A DNA stretch of 64,000 bases from Microbulbifer sp. ALW1 (GCF_009903625.1 NZ_CP047569.1:3450501-3514500), one strand, 5' to 3'; positions 7,902 to 15,923 are shown, numbered from the stretch's first letter. Notes: generated by a model not told the origin, from the letters alone. A program made the numbers and translations.

Positions 7902-9418
7902 ATTCTGTTCCTGTTATATCTGGGCTTTTCCCTAGCCTCGAACATTTCATCAAGCGAGCTGTTGATTGCAAATCCGCCTTGGTGGGGTACTAGCATTCTC
8001 TGGATCTGTGCCGCACGGGTGCCCGGGTTTGTGGGCGCGGATAGTTTCGGAAACTGTCGGCAGACTATGGCAATCGCGTCGACAATATCGTCATGGCGTC
8101 CACCGGGAAACTTCGCCATTTCATCAAAACACTCGGAATTCCAAAGAGCCTGTTTAAACGCAATCGCGCCGTTTAACAGGAATGCCCGTAACGCTGCGGC
8201 CCGGGTCTCTTTGTCTTTGTTCTGCATCGGGATCAACTGCACCGGTATGGCCTTGCCGCGGTCGCGGGTCGCTTGCCAGACAAGGTTGCCCCAGACTTTT
8301 GACGCGCCATCATTGTCGATAAATACGCCGGCAGGTTCGTACTTGTCCGCCAGTGCAATCAACGCCTGTACGGATTTTTCGGGGCTGCATTGGTCGCGGA
8401 ACATATCGACCACGTACAAACCTTTTTGCACGTCCATGGCCACCACCGCAATGACGGTGTAATCCCCTTTTTGAATCGACAAGGCAAGGTCAATCCCAAT
8501 GTAATATTTCAGGCCGGCAGGGAGGGCGCGCACTATCTGAAACTTGTCAGGCTCTACCCACGAGCCTTCGTAGTCCATCGGCGTTTGCTGGTACAGACAC
8601 TGCCAAATCTGGGGATCTCGCTGCGCGTCTCGGACCATCTTGTCAGTGAACCATTCCGCCCATAACCGCTCGCCTGTTTGGCGCCCTAGCGGGTCGTTTG
8701 GCTGGTCTGCGAGCATCGGCACGCGGATATGTCGCCACTCTTCGATTTCGTCGTGGTACAGGTCATAGGCGCGGCCAATGGGGTCGAGCTGCGCCCATCG
8801 AGTGCCGACCATCAAGAGTCGCCCATTTGGCTTTAAACGGCTCCTGAGTTCAGAGAGAAACCAGTTCCAAATCTTGTCCAACTGCTGAAGGCTGGACGCC
8901 TGTTCGTGCCCGACAATCAGGTCATCAGCGAAAATCCAATCAGCACGAAAGCCGGTCACGGTAGAGCCTGCGCCCAAACAGCGAATACCACCACCTTCGG
9001 GCGTTCCCTGATATTCCAGACTCTTTGCGTCGGCCAGCAACTGCGTTTCGGAAATGCGCTCCCATTGCTTTGTAAGCATGGCGTTCCGTCGACGGCGGGA
9101 GAATGACTCTGCGAGGGATTGGGAGTTGGAAACACACACAATCTGCAAAGTCGGATCTTTTGCCAGTAACCACACGGGGGCAATGATTGACGTATATGTC
9201 GACTTTGCCGCACCGGGAGGAAAGGCGAACGTTGCCCGGTCCTCTTTGCCGTTCACCATGTCGTGAATAACTTCAATCATCAGCCGGTGATGTTCGGCGG
9301 GTTTGTGAATGAAGTCAGGCAGGCCGGTTTCCCGCATCAAATCGAGAAACGGATAAATCGACTCTTTTGCCGCATCCCTGATTAGCAGTTCCTGCGCGAC
9401 TATCTGCGCCCGGTTCAT
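7898..9418 (-). CDS. terL: Phage terminase large subunit
   Basis: The 506 residues carry a complete packaging motor. The ATPase Walker A is FPPGAAKST (about 66-74), and Walker B with its acidic pair is WIFADDLI (161-168). A coupling segment lies at LLMVGTRWAQ. The RNase-H-like nuclease has acidic residues in YIGIDLA (D310), VFIDND (D368, D370) and RHDDIVDA (D443, D444, D447). TerL cuts concatemeric DNA and pumps it into a procapsid through the portal. All key residues are present, so it should be active, yet no portal or capsid gene accompanies it. The gene overlaps both neighbours by 4 bp. One GTTTAAAC lies inside (8152). Confidence 0.93.
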   Translation of the reverse strand: MNRAQIVAQELLIRDAAKESIYPFLDLMRETGLPDFIHKPAEHHRLMIEVIHDMVNGKEDRATFAFPPGAAKSTYTSIIAPVWLLAKDPTLQIVCVSNSQSLAESFSRRRRNAMLTKQWERISETQLLADAKSLEYQGTPEGGGIRCLGAGSTVTGFRADWIFADDLIVGHEQASSLQQLDKIWNWFLSELRSRLKPNGRLLMVGTRWAQLDPIGRAYDLYHDEIEEWRHIRVPMLADQPNDPLGRQTGERLWAEWFTDKMVRDAQRDPQIWQCLYQQTPMDYEGSWVEPDKFQIVRALPAGLKYYIGIDLALSIQKGDYTVIAVVAMDVQKGLYVVDMFRDQCSPEKSVQALIALADKYEPAGVFIDNDGASKVWGNLVWQATRDRGKAIPVQLIPMQNKDKETRAAALRAFLLNGAIAFKQALWNSECFDEMAKFPGGRHDDIVDAIAIVCRQFPKLSAPTNPGTRAAQIQRMLVPHQGGFAINSSLDEMFEAREKPRYNRNRI

Positions 9419-9777
9419 GTGGGAAACTCCAACACGTCGGCCACCGGTTCATTGGGGGCGCGTTTGGTCAGGATTGTCGCGATACTAAACGGGGTTTTTT
9501 GGCAGTCGATAAATGAAGTTTTATGCGCCGTGGGTGTTTTAGTTGTGGAAATTTTGGTGGGGGCTAAGTCGCCAGTAGCGGGCGCGGACTTCAAAGGCAC
9601 CCGGGGGGCCTCTTCGATTTTTTCAGTCGGAGCGTTTAAACGGCCTCGCAGCGCATCAGCCATCATTCCGGTGCGGGACTCGCGACGCTCCTGTTCGCGC
9701 AAGCAGGCAGCCATAAACGATTGCCTGTTTAAACGCGATTGCGCTGCAATGGATTGGGTTAGGGTTCTGCCTTCCAT
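9415..9777 (-). CDS. Hypothetical protein with MMADALRG motif upstream of terL
   Basis: This 120-residue basic protein has an Arg/Gln-rich first half (QSRLNRQSFMAACLREQERR) and a Thr/Pro/Lys-rich tail. Residues about 38-45, MMADALRG, are identical to the C-terminal tail of the 667-residue protein, but the codons differ (GCTGATGCG here, GCCGACGCA there), so the peptide has been kept by selection rather than by recent duplication. Two GTTTAAAC copies lie in the gene (9634, 9727), each encoding Leu-Asn after Arg. The stop overlaps terL by 4 bp. No known family is recognised. Confidence 0.55.
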   Translation of the reverse strand: MEGRTLTQSIAAQSRLNRQSFMAACLREQERRESRTGMMADALRGRLNAPTEKIEEAPRVPLKSAPATGDLAPTKISTTKTPTAHKTSFIDCQKTPFSIATILTKRAPNEPVADVLEFPT

Positions 9778-9863
9778 GGCGGATCTCCTGATTGGAGGTA
9801 TACGGATTGGTATACCGGGCTTTGTGTTCTATATCGGCCCTTTAAAACAGGCGCTTTTTATCT

Positions 9864-10307
9864 CTATTCGGCGGACGATAGCTCCGCCAACTCCCCCTCT
9901 ATGGTTCTTTCCGCCAGCTCTTCATTCAGGATTCGCAACAGTGCCTCCCGTGATAACTCCTGTGGGTTCTCGGCTTCTGTAGCGGCTTCTGAGCGCTCTA
10001 TTGCCTTCTGTAGTCCACCGATAGCCCCTAGCTCCCGAATCGCAGCGATACGCGCAGCGGCAGGCTCTGAGCTGTCTTTGGCAATGGCGTTTAAGGTTTG
10101 GATATGTTCAATGGAATGTTTGCGGGCAATCTTCATGGCGGTCTGTGCTGCATCACGGCCAGACTTGCCGTAACAGCCATTGAGATTGCGGCGGGAATCG
10201 AAACCCGGTTTAAACGAGGTGCTGGTAGTTTGGCCGGGCTTGAGGCCGGGGCGCCCTTTCCCGGGGGGCGGGGCCAAGTCACCCTTTTCAACACTGGCAT
10301 TAGTCAT
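9864..10307 (-). CDS. Terminase small subunit candidate
   Basis: The 147-residue product starts at the ATG at 10307 (MTNASVEKGDLAPPPGKGRP), with AAGGA about 10 nt upstream; the longer frame to 10445 crosses a terminator and the next gene's end. It has a Gly/Pro/Lys-rich N-terminus, a FKPGFDSRRNLNG segment, and a helical region (AAQTAMKIARKHSIEHIQTL, AAARIAAIRELGAIGGLQKA) like the DNA-binding and oligomerisation helices of small terminases. Its position just upstream of terL supports that role, though one small gene lies between. A GTTTAAAC lies at 10208. A general DNA-binding accessory protein is the alternative. Confidence 0.5.
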   Translation of the reverse strand: MTNASVEKGDLAPPPGKGRPGLKPGQTTSTSFKPGFDSRRNLNGCYGKSGRDAAQTAMKIARKHSIEHIQTLNAIAKDSSEPAAARIAAIRELGAIGGLQKAIERSEAATEAENPQELSREALLRILNEELAERTIEGELAELSSAE

Positions 10308-10412
10308 GGTGTTCGCATCCTTGCTTGCACAATAAAAAGTTCCAGTTGCTGGAATATGCGCCTTAAACGGAATGTGTGCAACTAAATCCCACTGTACAAA
10401 CAAACAGGCAAT

Positions 10413-10434
10413 AAAAAACCCGCTCTTTGGCGGG
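10413..10434 (-). terminator. Terminator of the secreted-protein gene
   Basis: On the minus strand, CCCGC CAAAGA GCGGG is followed by TTTTTTATT, immediately after the stop at 10442. It separates this gene from the packaging operon, marking it as an independent unit. Confidence 0.8.
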
Positions 10435-10441
10435 CTTGCGG

Positions 10442-10924
10442 TCACTCTACCGACTGGAATCCGTTACTTCGCGCTATCTCTTGGATGAACTCTTCGGCTC
10501 TGCTTCTGATTGCCTCATTAAACAATCCTTGATCTGCGTCGCCATTCTGTGCGCCGTTTACGGAAACTGCACTTTGAACTACGCCGCTGCGCTCCTCTCC
10601 GTCGACGGTATATGTCGCGGGGTGAAGCAGCGCCAGCTCTATTGATTCAGTGTTGAAACTTTCATCACCAATAACTTGAATCATTACAGTTAGGGTCGCG
10701 CGAGTCGGGCTTTTCCCTGACACATCCTTTCCGCGAATTCCGTACTTATCCAACTCAATCGCAACAAGAGAGGTTAGGAGCTTTTGGCTAAATGGCTGGT
10801 AGCCTTCGGTGTTGAAAATGGATACTCGGTAATCGAGTTCTTTCTGTTGCCCAATATCGAGGTCATACGCACTAGCTGCTAGTGAAGAAAGCGCGAGTAG
10901 TGCGGCGGCGAAAAGTCGTTTCAT
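10442..10924 (-). CDS. Secreted hypothetical protein (moron-like cargo)
   Basis: This 160-residue protein begins with a textbook signal peptide (MKRLFAAALLALSSLAASAY, cleavage after ASA about residue 19). The mature domain is mixed alpha/beta with no recognised motif (IELDKYGIRGKDVSGKSPTR, LTVMIQVIGDESFNTESIEL). The gene has its own terminator and a 240-bp upstream region, so it can be expressed from the integrated state independently of replication or packaging genes. Such single exported genes in phages and satellites often alter the host surface or exclude other phages. That is inference, because no family is identified. Confidence 0.7.
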   Translation of the reverse strand: MKRLFAAALLALSSLAASAYDLDIGQQKELDYRVSIFNTEGYQPFSQKLLTSLVAIELDKYGIRGKDVSGKSPTRATLTVMIQVIGDESFNTESIELALLHPATYTVDGEERSGVVQSAVSVNGAQNGDADQGLFNEAIRSRAEEFIQEIARSNGFQSVE

Positions 10925-11167
10925 GGTTTACCCCAGTGTCAATTTATGCGCCTATTCTATCTGGCGGGAATATCCCCTTAAAGCGCTATTTGTGACCGGA
11001 TCGGCAATGTGTTTGCGCTCTGCGGTGATAGCGCTCTGTGGCAAATAACTCTGTGGCACAAAATGCCGGAAACCTACGGGCGGTGGGGCCTTCAGCGATT
11101 CGTTATCTGTAACACTTATCGGTAAATCCAATCTGTTTAAACAGCCCCCTGAAGCGGGGGCCGGTGG

Positions 11168-11377
11168 TTATGCTGCCGTGTAGTAATCGGCGGCTGTTTT
11201 AAGGTCATCAATCAGCGATTGAAGCAACTCAATGGAGCCATGGAGTGCGTACACTTCAGGCACCAAACTCCTGTCACTGAATTGACTGGTTAGGGTATTT
11301 GCGGCTTTCTGCGTCACTTCCGCGGCGTCCTCCACGGCGGTGATGGCCAGTCGCAAATTTCTGCGGTGGTATTCCAT
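11168..11377 (-). CDS. Small helical hypothetical protein
   Basis: The 69-residue product starts at the ATG at 11377 with AAGGAGG 7 nt upstream; an upstream in-frame ATG lacks such a site. The protein is helical (LRLAITAVEDAAEVTQKAAN, IELLQSLIDDLKTAADYY) with no HTH evident. It is followed by a CCCCC/GGGGG hairpin at 11143-11160 that runs into a GTTTAAAC palindrome (11135-11142). The gene lies between the replication genes and the secreted-protein gene. Its function is unknown. Confidence 0.6.
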   Translation of the reverse strand: MEYHRRNLRLAITAVEDAAEVTQKAANTLTSQFSDRSLVPEVYALHGSIELLQSLIDDLKTAADYYTAA

Positions 11378-11458
11378 GATTGCCCTCCTTGGCATCAGGA
11401 TTAACAGTTGTCGGTTATGTCCTCCTTTTTGTTGATTGAAACGCTACGGGAAAAAAAT

Positions 11459-11544
11459 GTGCGGTAAAAAGATCGAGCCACGGGGTCATCGAGCCATCTG
11501 GGTTGGTGGCTCGATGGTCAGGTGGCGCGGTCTATTTACCGCAC
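11459..11544 (-). repeat. Nested inverted repeats and iterons after the helicase gene
   Basis: Outer arms GTGCGGTAAA (11459-11468) and TTTACCGCAC (11535-11544) enclose inner arms CATCGAGCCA (11487-11496) and TGGCTCGATG (11507-11516). A third direct copy, ATCGAGCCA, lies at 11472-11480. The outer arm overlaps the helicase stop codon. On the minus strand the structure ends in ATTTTTTT, so it can act as a complex terminator. The iteron-like repeats next to primase and helicase genes could equally be a replication origin or a small structured RNA. Confidence 0.6.
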
Positions 11545-12915
11545 AATTTCTAATTTATTGAGGCTGTTCTGTAATGCTTTTGCCGCCGCAAGTGCAACAT
11601 GAGGTGGTAAGTCATTGCGCGTATACACAATTACTTTCCGATCGCGGATTAACCATCGGTGTGAAGCTGCGTTCGGATTGTTACAACGGCTGTAGCCTGC
11701 CTCATCCAGCTCTACGGCCAGCTTTCGGCCTGCTTGTCGGTCGCGTAAGAAACTGGCCAATTCCGGCAACTGGGATTTCTCCGCTTGGGAAATAAGCTGC
11801 TCTTTGGTCACGGCCTTGGGTTTGTCGAGGGCTTCCAATACCTCCTGTAAGTCTTCGTTGTCAGCGCTAACGCCGGCCTCCATCATTGCGGTGAAGGCGG
11901 CGGTATGGGGTGGTGGCGCCTTGTGGTCAAACTGGGAGAGGTTGAGATTATTCAAATACGCAGCGACGGCTTGCTTCCCGCCTTGTTCGTCTAGCCAGCG
12001 CCACATTTCATCCCAGTACGCGGTACTGAAGTTATCGCGGTGAGTCTCGGACCATGCCACATAATGCCGGCGGTCATCGGCTGGAAGGTAAAGCCCGTTG
12101 GTGCGGTGGTTGGTAGTGATAATCACGCCAACTACATTCGGGATTCCGTATTGCTTCATGTTCTTTTCGTCACAACGCAACACTTCCGGCGGTGCGGCGA
12201 TAATCGGTTTCATGTGCTCGTAAAACTTGAAGCGGTTCACGTCGCCAAGGTCACGGGCTTCATTGATACGGAGAATCACCGCCTTTAGGTGGGGGTTAAA
12301 CCTCCCCACGATATTCTCCGGTGAGGCTTCCGAAAAATTCCAGTCGCCCACGGCATATCGCAGCGGGTGCAATATCGTATCCTTGCCGATTCCCTGTTGA
12401 CCGCCCAACACAAGAGCGTGATTTATTTTCGCGCCGGGGTTCTGTGTTTTGAATGCAAGCCAGCTCTGAATGTGTTGCCAGTCGTTCGGGTAGATATGCT
12501 GCAAGTGCTTCAGCCACTTGGACACGTCTGTCTTTGGGTTTGGATCAATAGTGGGGCCGTCGCGGTAGCTGTTGTATACGCGGGCTTTCGGATCTATATC
12601 CCATCCACCCTCGAACATCCATTTGCCTTTAATGAATTGAGGCTCGCCCGGTGCCCACGTCAATTGCTCTGCCGTTCGCTGGGCGGGAATGATCTTCGAC
12701 GCCGGGGTAAAAATTGGGTTCCCGTCATCATCTATTCCAGTCTCTACAGGGGGTACGGTCGCATTGACAGCGCTTGGCGGCCATAGTGAATTGTTTGGGG
12801 TGTAGATAAATTTGTTGTCCGGGGCGTAGTAAACAAAGTCTTTAATGTCACAATTTCCTTCCAGCTTGTGCGGTTTATCTTCCTGATAGTCTTCGGTTTC
12901 GTGCTTGTCTTCCAC
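11536..12915 (-). CDS. SF3-type replicative helicase (DUF5906-like)
   Basis: The 459 residues include the Walker A loop LGGQQGIGKDT (about 170-180), an acidic Walker B region around AVILRINEARD, and a superfamily 3 segment VVGVIITTNHRTNGLYLPAD with the downstream Arg pair DDRRHYVAW. Superfamily 3 helicases of satellites and plasmids unwind origins. The C-terminal part (SRCNNPNAASHRWLIRDRKV) may be a winged-helix DNA-binding tail. The chosen start is a GTG at 12915, 2 bp past the primase stop with AAGGAG about 8 nt upstream; an in-frame ATG at 12936 has no such site. It is coupled to the primase, and together they form a replication module. Confidence 0.8.
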   Translation of the reverse strand: MEDKHETEDYQEDKPHKLEGNCDIKDFVYYAPDNKFIYTPNNSLWPPSAVNATVPPVETGIDDDGNPIFTPASKIIPAQRTAEQLTWAPGEPQFIKGKWMFEGGWDIDPKARVYNSYRDGPTIDPNPKTDVSKWLKHLQHIYPNDWQHIQSWLAFKTQNPGAKINHALVLGGQQGIGKDTILHPLRYAVGDWNFSEASPENIVGRFNPHLKAVILRINEARDLGDVNRFKFYEHMKPIIAAPPEVLRCDEKNMKQYGIPNVVGVIITTNHRTNGLYLPADDRRHYVAWSETHRDNFSTAYWDEMWRWLDEQGGKQAVAAYLNNLNLSQFDHKAPPPHTAAFTAMMEAGVSADNEDLQEVLEALDKPKAVTKEQLISQAEKSQLPELASFLRDRQAGRKLAVELDEAGYSRCNNPNAASHRWLIRDRKVIVYTRNDLPPHVALAAAKALQNSLNKLEIVR

Positions 12916-12917
12916 TT

Positions 12918-13874
12918 TCAAATCTCCTTGAAACATTTTTTTATTTCGGCCAATCCTTGGCGCTGGTTATCGTACTGAAGGTAGAGGTCGTTAAAATCTG
13001 ATTCACCGGGGCGGAGCGCGGATTGCGTCGGGTAAACAATTTTCGCACCCACGTCCATTGCGGCATTTCGGGCTTTGTTTAAACCGGGGTTCCCCTTTGT
13101 TTCCCAATCGTTATCGGCGGCAATGATTATTTTCGTACTGCGGTAATGCTTGCGTATATTTCGGCAAACAGGGAGAAGATTTCCGGCATCGAAGGCCGCT
13201 AACACGGGGAGCTTTGTTGCAGCTCGAATAGTGGCGCCGGTGGCATAGCCTTCGGCCACAATTACTGTTTGGCCAATCGGCCCGAAGGGGAAATAACAGC
13301 CTTTTTTCTTTCCGTCTGGCAAAAACAATTTATTACCGAAGGCCGGGATAAATTGGAGCGACCATATTTTTCCGTCAAACCCGAAGATCGGGATCAACAT
13401 ATAAGCGCGGCGGGTAGGAGAGCCATCCCGTTTGGGGTAGCTCTGCGTCAATCTGAGGCCGTGAACGGGAATGCGCTTACGCTGTGCATAGGGAAACGCG
13501 GATAAAGGCTGTGCGGCGCTCCAGATAGTGCTGGCAACGCTTGCGGCTTCACTCTGTCTGAACTGCTCTAGTCGCAACTGCTCTCGGCGGTGCCTGCGGA
13601 TCTCTTCACGGTTGCGCCTTGCCTCTTCCGGCGATAGTTCATCCGCGTCGGGCTTCCATGAAATATGCGCGGGGTCGCGGCGCCAGTCGCCATAGATAGC
13701 CCAACTGTAATCCGGCTCGACTTTGTAGAATCCGGTGGTCTGCTTGTGCTTATCGTCGTTGGTTTTGAATCGGTGCCAGCGGCCATCGGCTTGCACGTCG
13801 ACAGGCGCATAGCCACTCGCGTGCAACGCTGATAGAAATTGCTCCACTCGACTTGTGGAAGTGTCTGAGGACAT
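12918..13874 (-). CDS. TOPRIM-domain DNA primase
   Basis: In this 318-residue protein the N-terminal 110 residues bind nucleic acid (GRWHRFKTNDDKHKQTTGFY), and the C-terminal half is a TOPRIM fold with the catalytic Glu in VIVAEGYATGA (E208) and the DxD of IIIAADNDWE (D254, D256). This is the layout of P4-alpha/TraC-like primases without the zinc finger. The ATG at 13874 has GGGAGG 5 nt upstream and is preferred over one at 13904. The primase probably makes primers at the element's own origin, next to the helicase gene it is coupled to. One GTTTAAAC (13077) lies in the GNPGLNKA codons. Confidence 0.85.
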   Translation of the reverse strand: MSSDTSTSRVEQFLSALHASGYAPVDVQADGRWHRFKTNDDKHKQTTGFYKVEPDYSWAIYGDWRRDPAHISWKPDADELSPEEARRNREEIRRHRREQLRLEQFRQSEAASVASTIWSAAQPLSAFPYAQRKRIPVHGLRLTQSYPKRDGSPTRRAYMLIPIFGFDGKIWSLQFIPAFGNKLFLPDGKKKGCYFPFGPIGQTVIVAEGYATGATIRAATKLPVLAAFDAGNLLPVCRNIRKHYRSTKIIIAADNDWETKGNPGLNKARNAAMDVGAKIVYPTQSALRPGESDFNDLYLQYDNQRQGLAEIKKCFKEI

Positions 13875-13981
13875 GTGCGCCTCCCTTGCGGAAAGTGGCG
13901 CCACGGTGGAAGCAAGTGCGGGGAGCGTTTAAACTAACGCTGATCGTCCTGATCTTTTTGGTTTTGTGTTTAAACGCTTGG

Positions 13982-14013
13982 CCCGCTGCTTCCCCCGAGG
14001 CAGCGGGTTTTTT
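13982..14013 (+). terminator. Hairpin with T tract between regulator and primase
   Basis: CCCGCTGC/GCAGCGGG with a ten-base loop is followed on the plus strand by TTTTTTATTT. It is oriented against the neighbouring minus-strand genes and overlaps the regulator's stop, so it may block antisense transcription or act as a protein-binding site. GTTTAAAC copies at 13927 and 13968 lie alongside. Confidence 0.5.
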
Positions 14014-14212
14014 ATTTCATACGCATTTTTTCAAAGGCTTCATCCACCTCATCCAAGTCGTATAGAACAAGCTGCTCGGAAGGCTTGTATGGCTTTGGCC
14101 ATAGGGGGTTTGTTTTTTCCCAGTTGCGAATCGTTGTGGTTGTCACACCGCAATGTACGGCGGTTTGCTTTCTGTTCGCCCTGCGGCGAAATTTAAGGTG
14201 GGACGCTTCCAT
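14012..14212 (-). CDS. AlpA-like DNA-binding regulator
   Basis: The 66-residue product (MEASHLKFRRRANRKQTAVH) starts at the ATG at 14212, 7 nt after AAAGGAG; a second in-frame ATG two codons upstream sits too close to that site. The helix-turn-helix TAVHCGVTTTTIRNWEKTNP, followed by an aromatic-Pro wing and LYDLDEVDEAFEKM, matches the AlpA/excisionase winged-helix pattern. Such proteins switch on excision and replication in P4-like and related satellites. The flanks contain four GTTTAAAC palindromes (13927, 13968, 14248, 14517), which makes it one candidate reader of that motif. No CI-like repressor is seen in the element. Confidence 0.7.
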   Translation of the reverse strand: MEASHLKFRRRANRKQTAVHCGVTTTTIRNWEKTNPLWPKPYKPSEQLVLYDLDEVDEAFEKMRMK

Positions 14213-14481
14213 GTCCATGCTCCTTTGGGGTGTAGTCCTGTGAGACCGTTTAAACAGGGTTTGCAGCAATAGATAGCAAATTGCAGGGATTGCGCAAATA
14301 CAATATGGCGCCACGTTTTGCAGCGGGATCGCTGAAAAAGTGCGAAGGGTAAACAGTTTTAAACAGAAATAAATAGGCGGCCCAATCATCTGACAACAAA
14401 TGGCGTGCCTTGGGCATTTGAATAGCGCGGAGTTTTGAGAGGGGAGATATTTAAATTGTTTCCTTTTATTTTATTTTTCTA

Positions 14482-14510
14482 GAAATAAAAAAGGCGCGGA
14501 TTGCCGCGCC
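14482..14510 (-). terminator. Integrase terminator
   Basis: On the minus strand, GGCGCGG CAAT CCGCGCC is followed by TTTTTTATTT, eight bases beyond the integrase stop. It isolates integrase transcription from the regulator gene. Confidence 0.85.
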
Positions 14511-14518
14511 CATTTTGT

Positions 14519-15850
14519 TTAAACGACCACTTTCAGGCGGCCACGGCTTTTTAGGTGCCGCTCCCACTTCTCCATCAACTCCCGGCGCTTATCGTCCAAG
14601 TTGGTGCGGCGGTAGCGGCGCTGTACTGAGGTGCCCACGACATGCCCCACTTGCAGGGACACACAGATTTCCGGCACGTCGGTTTTTTCGAGTGCCCAGT
14701 CGTAAAAGGTGGAGCGCCATCCGTGGATACTGATCGGCTTTGGCTTGCCGTTTTCGTCGAGAATATTCTTATCTACCCACGGGCCAAACTCCTGTAGGCG
14801 CTTTTGTAGTAGATAGGCGGCGTCATGGTTTACAGGCTGGTCCCGCTTGCTGCCTGCCAGTACCCACTTGTTACGCTGGGGGAGAGACTTGAATAGGCGC
14901 TCCATTTCGGGGGTGATCGGGAGAATGTGGGGTTTGCCGTTTTTGGTGCGGCGCTGCTTCATTACCGGATCAACGCCGGGGATACGAATTACCATATCGT
15001 CCCAATCCAGCTCGTCCCACTTGAGCCACCAAATTTCCTTGGTGCGGACGCCGGTCATTACCAGAAGTTTCAGGTAGGCGGCATCGGCGCCCGTGCACTG
15101 GTCGAGCGCGGCCCAGAATTTGGCGGCGTCTTTGTAGGCGAGTGCCGGGTGGTTCTCGCCTTCCTTCTTCTTCTTCGACACTTCCGGCAGTAGTGGGGCT
15201 ATGGTCTTACTGGCGGCGGGGCTTTCATCGTCGCGCAAGCCTTTCAGGTGGGCCGCGGTGAGAATGATGTCCATGCGGGACCGGGTGCGGCGCCCGCTCT
15301 CGTGCTTGTTGATCCATACCTGAGAACGGGGGCAGTCGTCGGGGCAGTTCCGCCCGCATTTGTGGTCCAGCACTTCGAGCACGTCTTTCTGGGTGATCTG
15401 GCGGGCGGTCTTCTGGCCGAATACTGGTGCAATGTACATTTCCCAACTGGTACGCCATTGGCGAGCGTGCGAGGGGTTCCATGGCTCGTCGGTCTTGCTT
15501 TCCTGCTCTTCAATGTGCGCAAGATACAGTTTCTCGAACGGGGGTTCGCTGGCGAGTGCCCGCTGTTTCTTCTCTTCGTCTCTGGTCGCTTTTCGTTCAG
15601 CGGCAATGTCGGTGCCGGCGGCTACCTTGGCGGCTGACTGCTCAACCAGTTCCCGGGCCTTCGCCAGCGTGATCTGTGCCGCGGCGCCTAACCCCAGATT
15701 TTTGCGCTTGCCGTCCTTCTGGTATCGGTATACCCAACTGCCTTTGCCTTCACCGGATACTTTCAGGAAAAGTTTCTGCCCGAAGCTATACATGCCCGGC
15801 TTGCCGTCTTTCAAAAGTTGCTTGCGCTGCGCGTCGGTTGTGTAGGCCAC
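14519..15850 (-). CDS. int: Tyrosine-type site-specific integrase
   Basis: The 443 residues show the P4-type layout: an N-terminal DUF4102 arm-binding domain (about 1-95, KDGKRKNLGLGAAAQITLAK), an SAM-like core-binding domain, and a catalytic domain with R269 in MTGVRTKEI, H376/R379 in SIHGWRSTF, H403 in QVGHV and nucleophile Y413 in RRYRRT. It would recombine the tRNA-Asp site with the element. The core-binding domain contains an unusual Cys cluster, CGRNCPDDC (165-173), that could bind metal. Translation starts at a GTG after AAGGGGG. The stop TAA lies within a GTTTAAAC palindrome. Confidence 0.93.
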   Translation of the reverse strand: MAYTTDAQRKQLLKDGKPGMYSFGQKLFLKVSGEGKGSWVYRYQKDGKRKNLGLGAAAQITLAKARELVEQSAAKVAAGTDIAAERKATRDEEKKQRALASEPPFEKLYLAHIEEQESKTDEPWNPSHARQWRTSWEMYIAPVFGQKTARQITQKDVLEVLDHKCGRNCPDDCPRSQVWINKHESGRRTRSRMDIILTAAHLKGLRDDESPAASKTIAPLLPEVSKKKKEGENHPALAYKDAAKFWAALDQCTGADAAYLKLLVMTGVRTKEIWWLKWDELDWDDMVIRIPGVDPVMKQRRTKNGKPHILPITPEMERLFKSLPQRNKWVLAGSKRDQPVNHDAAYLLQKRLQEFGPWVDKNILDENGKPKPISIHGWRSTFYDWALEKTDVPEICVSLQVGHVVGTSVQRRYRRTNLDDKRRELMEKWERHLKSRGRLKVVV

Positions 15851-15923
15851 GATTCCCCCTTGCTGGTACTTTCCGGTATACCTGTGGGTATACCTCGATT
15901 GCGTTGACTGGGAATATAGGGGG

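Larger units (their letters stand above)
4418..14524. repeat. Dispersed palindrome GTTTAAAC, twelve exact copies
   Basis: Exact copies begin at 4418, 4487, 8152, 9634, 9727, 10208, 11135, 13077, 13927, 13968, 14248 and 14517. The base before is a pyrimidine in 11 of 12, and the base after is a purine in 9 of 12, giving YGTTTAAACR. Seven are inside genes: four read as Phe-Lys and three as Leu-Asn, so two reading frames are used. A third frame supplies the integrase stop codon. Equal base use predicts about 0.2 copies in 13.2 kb. I saw none elsewhere in the window. Near matches occur at 8831 and 14357. Confidence 0.85.

Noticed and set aside
9797..9816. GTATAC pair before the 120-residue gene as a promoter operator
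   Set aside because: It sits between two genes probably on one transcript, and no promoter elements were found. It is kept only as part of the GGTATACC observation.
3150..10307. The element as an ordinary decayed prophage
   Set aside because: Genes are intact and coupled by short overlaps, with no fragments of capsid or tail genes. The possibility remains open but is not favoured.
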